Shown here in pieces: positions 11,887 to 12,463 of a stretch of 12,463 nt of DNA. Below the pieces are notes generated by a model. The model was not told where the DNA came from and ran no database searches. It saw nothing but the letters and a program-made list of their open reading frames with translations. The first letter of the stretch is position 1. Each line of letters begins with the position of its first letter. The stretch is from an uncultured Erysipelotrichaceae bacterium (GTDB lineage Bacteria; Bacillota_I; Bacilli_A; Erysipelotrichales; Coprobacillaceae): the NCBI GenBank assembly GCA_947573745.1, contig CANPGX010000015.1, positions 1 through 12,463 on the forward strand, in the 5' to 3' direction. The position numbers were made by a program, and so were the translations under genes.

Positions 11887-12463
11887 ATGAGCCAAATGTC
11901 AAAAAAAGTAAGTACTTTCTTGATGATATGTTTATTAGTAGGGGGACTTTATGGTTGTCAAAAAAAAGAGCCTGAACAACAAGCAAAAAATCAAACGCTA
12001 GCATCACTATTAGTCGATGTTGATTTGTCAAAATTGCCTGAACAAGATGAAAATGAAACAGATGAGGCAGAAGAAACGGAAGATGAAGAGACAACTGATG
12101 AAGAAACACCCGAATCATCACCATCTCATGCACAACAAAATAATTCATCTAAACCATCAGGATCAAATGGATCACAAAATAATTCATCTAAACCATCGGG
12201 ATCTAATGGATCACAAAATAATTCATCTAAGCCATCAGGGTCTAATGAATCACAAAATAATTCATCTACACCATCAGGATCAAGTGAATCACAAAATAGT
12301 TCATCACAACAAGAAACTAAACCTACACAAACGCCAGTTACATCTTCAGGGTCACATCAAAGTGAGAAACAACAAATTTTGGCTTTGGTCAATGAACAAA
12401 GAGCTAATCAAGGATTGCCAGCCCTTTCTTATCGTAGTGATTTACAAGCAGCAGCAGATACGC
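11887..12463 (+). CDS. Repeat-containing lipoprotein with CAP/SCP domain (3' end outside window)
   Basis: The frame is open from the ATG at 11887, which has AAAGGGG 8 bases upstream, to the window end; 192 codons are visible. Residues 1-24 form a lipoprotein signal peptide: basic start, hydrophobic FLMICLLVGGL and the lipobox LYGC with Cys24 as the lipidated residue. A Glu/Asp/Thr-rich acidic stretch follows (about 52-76), then four tandem 13-residue units and a fifth partial one (84-140) rich in Ser, Asn, Gly and Pro, a flexible spacer for crossing the wall. From residue about 160, ILALVNEQRANQGLPALSYRSDL matches the start of CAP/SCP (PR-1-like) domains. These extracellular domains occur in many Bacillota, with mostly unknown function. 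The protein is probably tethered to the membrane with the CAP domain exposed. The catalytic-like His and Glu lie beyond the window. Confidence 0.88.
   Translation, partial: MSQMSKKVSTFLMICLLVGGLYGCQKKEPEQQAKNQTLASLLVDVDLSKLPEQDENETDEAEETEDEETTDEETPESSPSHAQQNNSSKPSGSNGSQNNSSKPSGSNGSQNNSSKPSGSNESQNNSSTPSGSSESQNSSSQQETKPTQTPVTSSGSHQSEKQQILALVNEQRANQGLPALSYRSDLQAAADT
12136..12306 (+). repeat. Tandem 39-bp coding repeat, four units plus a partial fifth
   Basis: Units begin at 12136, 12175, 12214 and 12253, and a partial unit at 12292. Each encodes 13 residues of the form QNNSSKPSGSNGS. The second half varies: Lys becomes Thr and Gly becomes Glu toward the 3' end. Most bases are identical between units, so copy number could change by slippage or recombination while keeping the frame. 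Confidence 0.95.

Noticed and set aside
11849..12148. Minus-strand open frame opposite the lipoprotein
   Set aside because: It is antisense to a gene with clear promoter, ribosome binding site and signal peptide, and its composition mirrors the acidic repeats; no ribosome binding site of its own.
12136..12306. CRISPR-like array from regularly spaced repeats
   Set aside because: The 39-bp units are contiguous with no spacers and stay in frame within a lipoprotein coding sequence.

Overview
This window looks like chromosomal DNA of a low-GC Gram-positive bacterium (Bacillota). AT-rich coding, strong AGGAGG-type ribosome binding sites, TTGACA/TATAAT promoters, an RNA polymerase delta subunit and a lipoprotein with a CAP domain fit Bacilli or, more likely, an Erysipelotrichia-like gut lineage. 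The lineage is inferred from gene content; no rRNA or other marker gene is present.

Layout. Positions 1-311 hold the 3' end of an unrecognised helical protein. A bidirectional terminator separates it from a minus-strand pair at 342-1546: a purine nucleoside phosphorylase followed, with ATGA overlap, by a VOC-fold enzyme. Divergent from this pair is an HD-domain dNTPase-like protein (1658-2905). Its 3' end overlaps by 14 bp the 3' end of a convergent class A penicillin-binding protein (2892-4769, minus). From 4833 all genes point right: a YwiB/DUF1934 protein, a MarR-family regulator overlapping a DegV (fatty-acid-binding) protein, argS, rpoE (delta), a ROK-family regulator, a zinc sorbitol-dehydrogenase-like enzyme, a second VOC protein, and a lipoprotein with tandem repeats and the start of a CAP/SCP domain cut by the window end.

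Functional themes. The divergent dNTPase and phosphorylase could form a route from surplus dNTPs through deoxynucleosides to free bases. The MarR-DegV operon carries two near-identical 20-bp palindromes around its promoter, which suggests autoregulation, possibly by fatty acids as in FabT-type regulators. The ROK-dehydrogenase-VOC group resembles a regulated carbohydrate or polyol cassette, with an inverted repeat just after the dehydrogenase promoter that may be the ROK operator. The rest (argS-rpoE, PBP, YwiB) is core housekeeping.

No mobile element, CRISPR array, tRNA, rRNA or recognisable riboswitch was found. No stretch over 300 bases lacks a gene. Most of the window is ordinary; the best candidates for something undescribed are the double operator of the MarR-DegV operon and the regulation of the ROK cassette.
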